Assembly (NCBI GenBank): GCA_019459325.1
Contig: JAIBFA010000054.1
Location: 1-64,000 of the forward strand
Length of the DNA: 64,000 bases
From: Thiobacillus sp.
Lineage (GTDB): Bacteria; Pseudomonadota; Gammaproteobacteria; Burkholderiales; Thiobacillaceae
Direction: 5' to 3'
Positions 62,823 to 64,000 of this stretch are shown here, piece by piece. The notes under the pieces were generated by a model, which saw nothing but the letters and a program-made list of their open reading frames with translations, was not told the DNA's origin and did no database searches. The first letter of the stretch is position 1; every line of letters starts with the position of its first letter. The position numbers were made by a program, and so were the translations under genes.

Positions 62823-64000
62823 TCATTCCATCGTGGCTTTAGGAGACTTGACCCGTATCACTGTCCCCTCGCGGCGGGGGTCAGCGGCACCGCGTTGTTC
62901 GCCCGTTGCAAGGTCAATAAAGACGGCTTGCACCGAGCCGATCATGTCCTGGCAGCCATCCGTCCCAACTCCACCCAGTCCCACATGTCCCAGCCTGCGC
63001 AGGGCGTCCTGCGCGGCCACGCCAAAGCGCGGCTGCATGAAATCCTGACCCCCTTCGCAATTCACCTTGCCTGCCGCGTGCGTTACCGACAGGCGCGGCG
63101 CGGCTATGGCCTGCTGCATGCTCATGCCATGGTCGATGAGGTTGAGTGTGACGTTGAGAACGGAGTTGATGATGGTGGCGCCGCCGGGCGAGCCGTAGGC
63201 GGCGACGGGCTTGCCATCCTTGAACAATAGCGTCGGCGCCATGCTGGAGCGCGGGCGCTTGCCGGGCGCGACGTCGTTGGCGCCGGGGTTGCCCTGGACA
63301 GCGTCGGCTGCGGGCATGAAGTTGAAATCGGTCAACTCGTTGTTGAGCAGGAAACCATAGCCCGGCACGGTAATGCCCGATCCCCAGGTGAATTCGATGG
63401 TGCTGGTGGTGCTCACCACGTTGCCCCAGCGGTCGACGATGGAGAAGTGGGTGGTGTGCGGGCTGTCCCGTTTTGTACGCGACGGTTTCGGTTGCACGGC
63501 GGCGGCTGACTCCCAGGGCAGGGGGTCGCCCGCCTGGGGCGTGTCCATGCGGCGGTCGGTCTGGATCAAGGCCGCGCGCGTCGCCAGATAGCCGGGATGC
63601 AGCAGGCCCTGTCGCGGCACCGGCGCGGCATCGTCGTCGCCGATCCAGACCGCGCGGTCGGCAAAGGCCAGGCGCATGGTCTCGATCATTGCGTGCAGGG
63701 TTTGCGGGCTGCCGAAGCCGTAGCCTTGCGTGGCGTCGCCGAGCGGAAAGCGTTCCAGCAGCTTCAGCATCTGCAGGAGGGTGAGGCCGCCGGAAGACGG
63801 CGGCGGCATGCCGGCCAGCGTCCAGCCACGGTAATGCCCGATCAGCGGTTCACGGATAGCCACCTGATACTGCGCAAGATCGGCGAGGGTCATGCGGCCC
63901 TGGCCGGCTTCGCCCAGTTCGCTGCGGGTGCGCTGCTGTGCCTTGACGATCGCCCGTGCGAGGGGGCCGCGATAGAAAGCATCCGGACCTTTGGCGGCAA
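62823..64000 (-). CDS. ggt: gamma-glutamyltransferase, 5' end truncated by window edge
   Basis: THFSIVDRWGNVVSTTSTIEFTWGSGITVPGYGFLLNNELTDF; reading frame stays open to 64000. Confidence 0.93.
   Translation of the reverse strand, partial: AAKGPDAFYRGPLARAIVKAQQRTRSELGEAGQGRMTLADLAQYQVAIREPLIGHYRGWTLAGMPPPSSGGLTLLQMLKLLERFPLGDATQGYGFGSPQTLHAMIETMRLAFADRAVWIGDDDAAPVPRQGLLHPGYLATRAALIQTDRRMDTPQAGDPLPWESAAAVQPKPSRTKRDSPHTTHFSIVDRWGNVVSTTSTIEFTWGSGITVPGYGFLLNNELTDFNFMPAADAVQGNPGANDVAPGKRPRSSMAPTLLFKDGKPVAAYGSPGGATIINSVLNVTLNLIDHGMSMQQAIAAPRLSVTHAAGKVNCEGGQDFMQPRFGVAAQDALRRLGHVGLGGVGTDGCQDMIGSVQAVFIDLATGEQRGAADPRREGTVIRVKSPKATME

Overview
The window is a GC-rich, densely coded proteobacterial chromosome segment. 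Gene content (DsrE2/TusA, FlhDC, group 3b-type NiFe hydrogenase, many c-di-GMP enzymes) suggests a Thiobacillus-like sulfur-oxidising betaproteobacterium; that assignment is inference. From left to right it contains: the end of an exopolysaccharide/nucleotide-sugar cluster (epsD, rfbBACD, manC); a flagellar regulatory/export/motor block (flhDC, membrane methyltransferase, motAB, flhB, flhA, flhF, flhG, fliA, motCD); lon; a TetR-TusA-DsrE2 sulfur-trafficking operon; scpA-scpB-rluB; an accessory locus of LuxR-type regulator, four small genes (one rhodanese, one Cys-less HMA-like), two tandem TonB receptors, an orphan periplasmic binding protein and a hybrid histidine kinase; a mechanosensitive channel; a four-subunit NiFe hydrogenase operon with its protease; GGDEF/EAL genes; prmB, dapE, ArsC-like, ABC exporter and MFS genes; cbpAM; a CZB-GGDEF gene; a SUMF1-like gene; a NodT-MacA-MacB efflux set; a mini-rhodanese; a diiron protein; two more GGDEF genes; and a truncated ggt. 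The best candidates for something undescribed are (1) the TonB receptor/binding protein/hybrid kinase locus at 24.4-33.4 kb, with a near-perfect 21-bp palindrome in its divergent promoter, and (2) a TetR-controlled tusA-dsrE2 operon with three copies of one operator. No CRISPR array, rRNA, tRNA or intact mobile element was recognised. All assignments come from reading the sequence; no database search was run.
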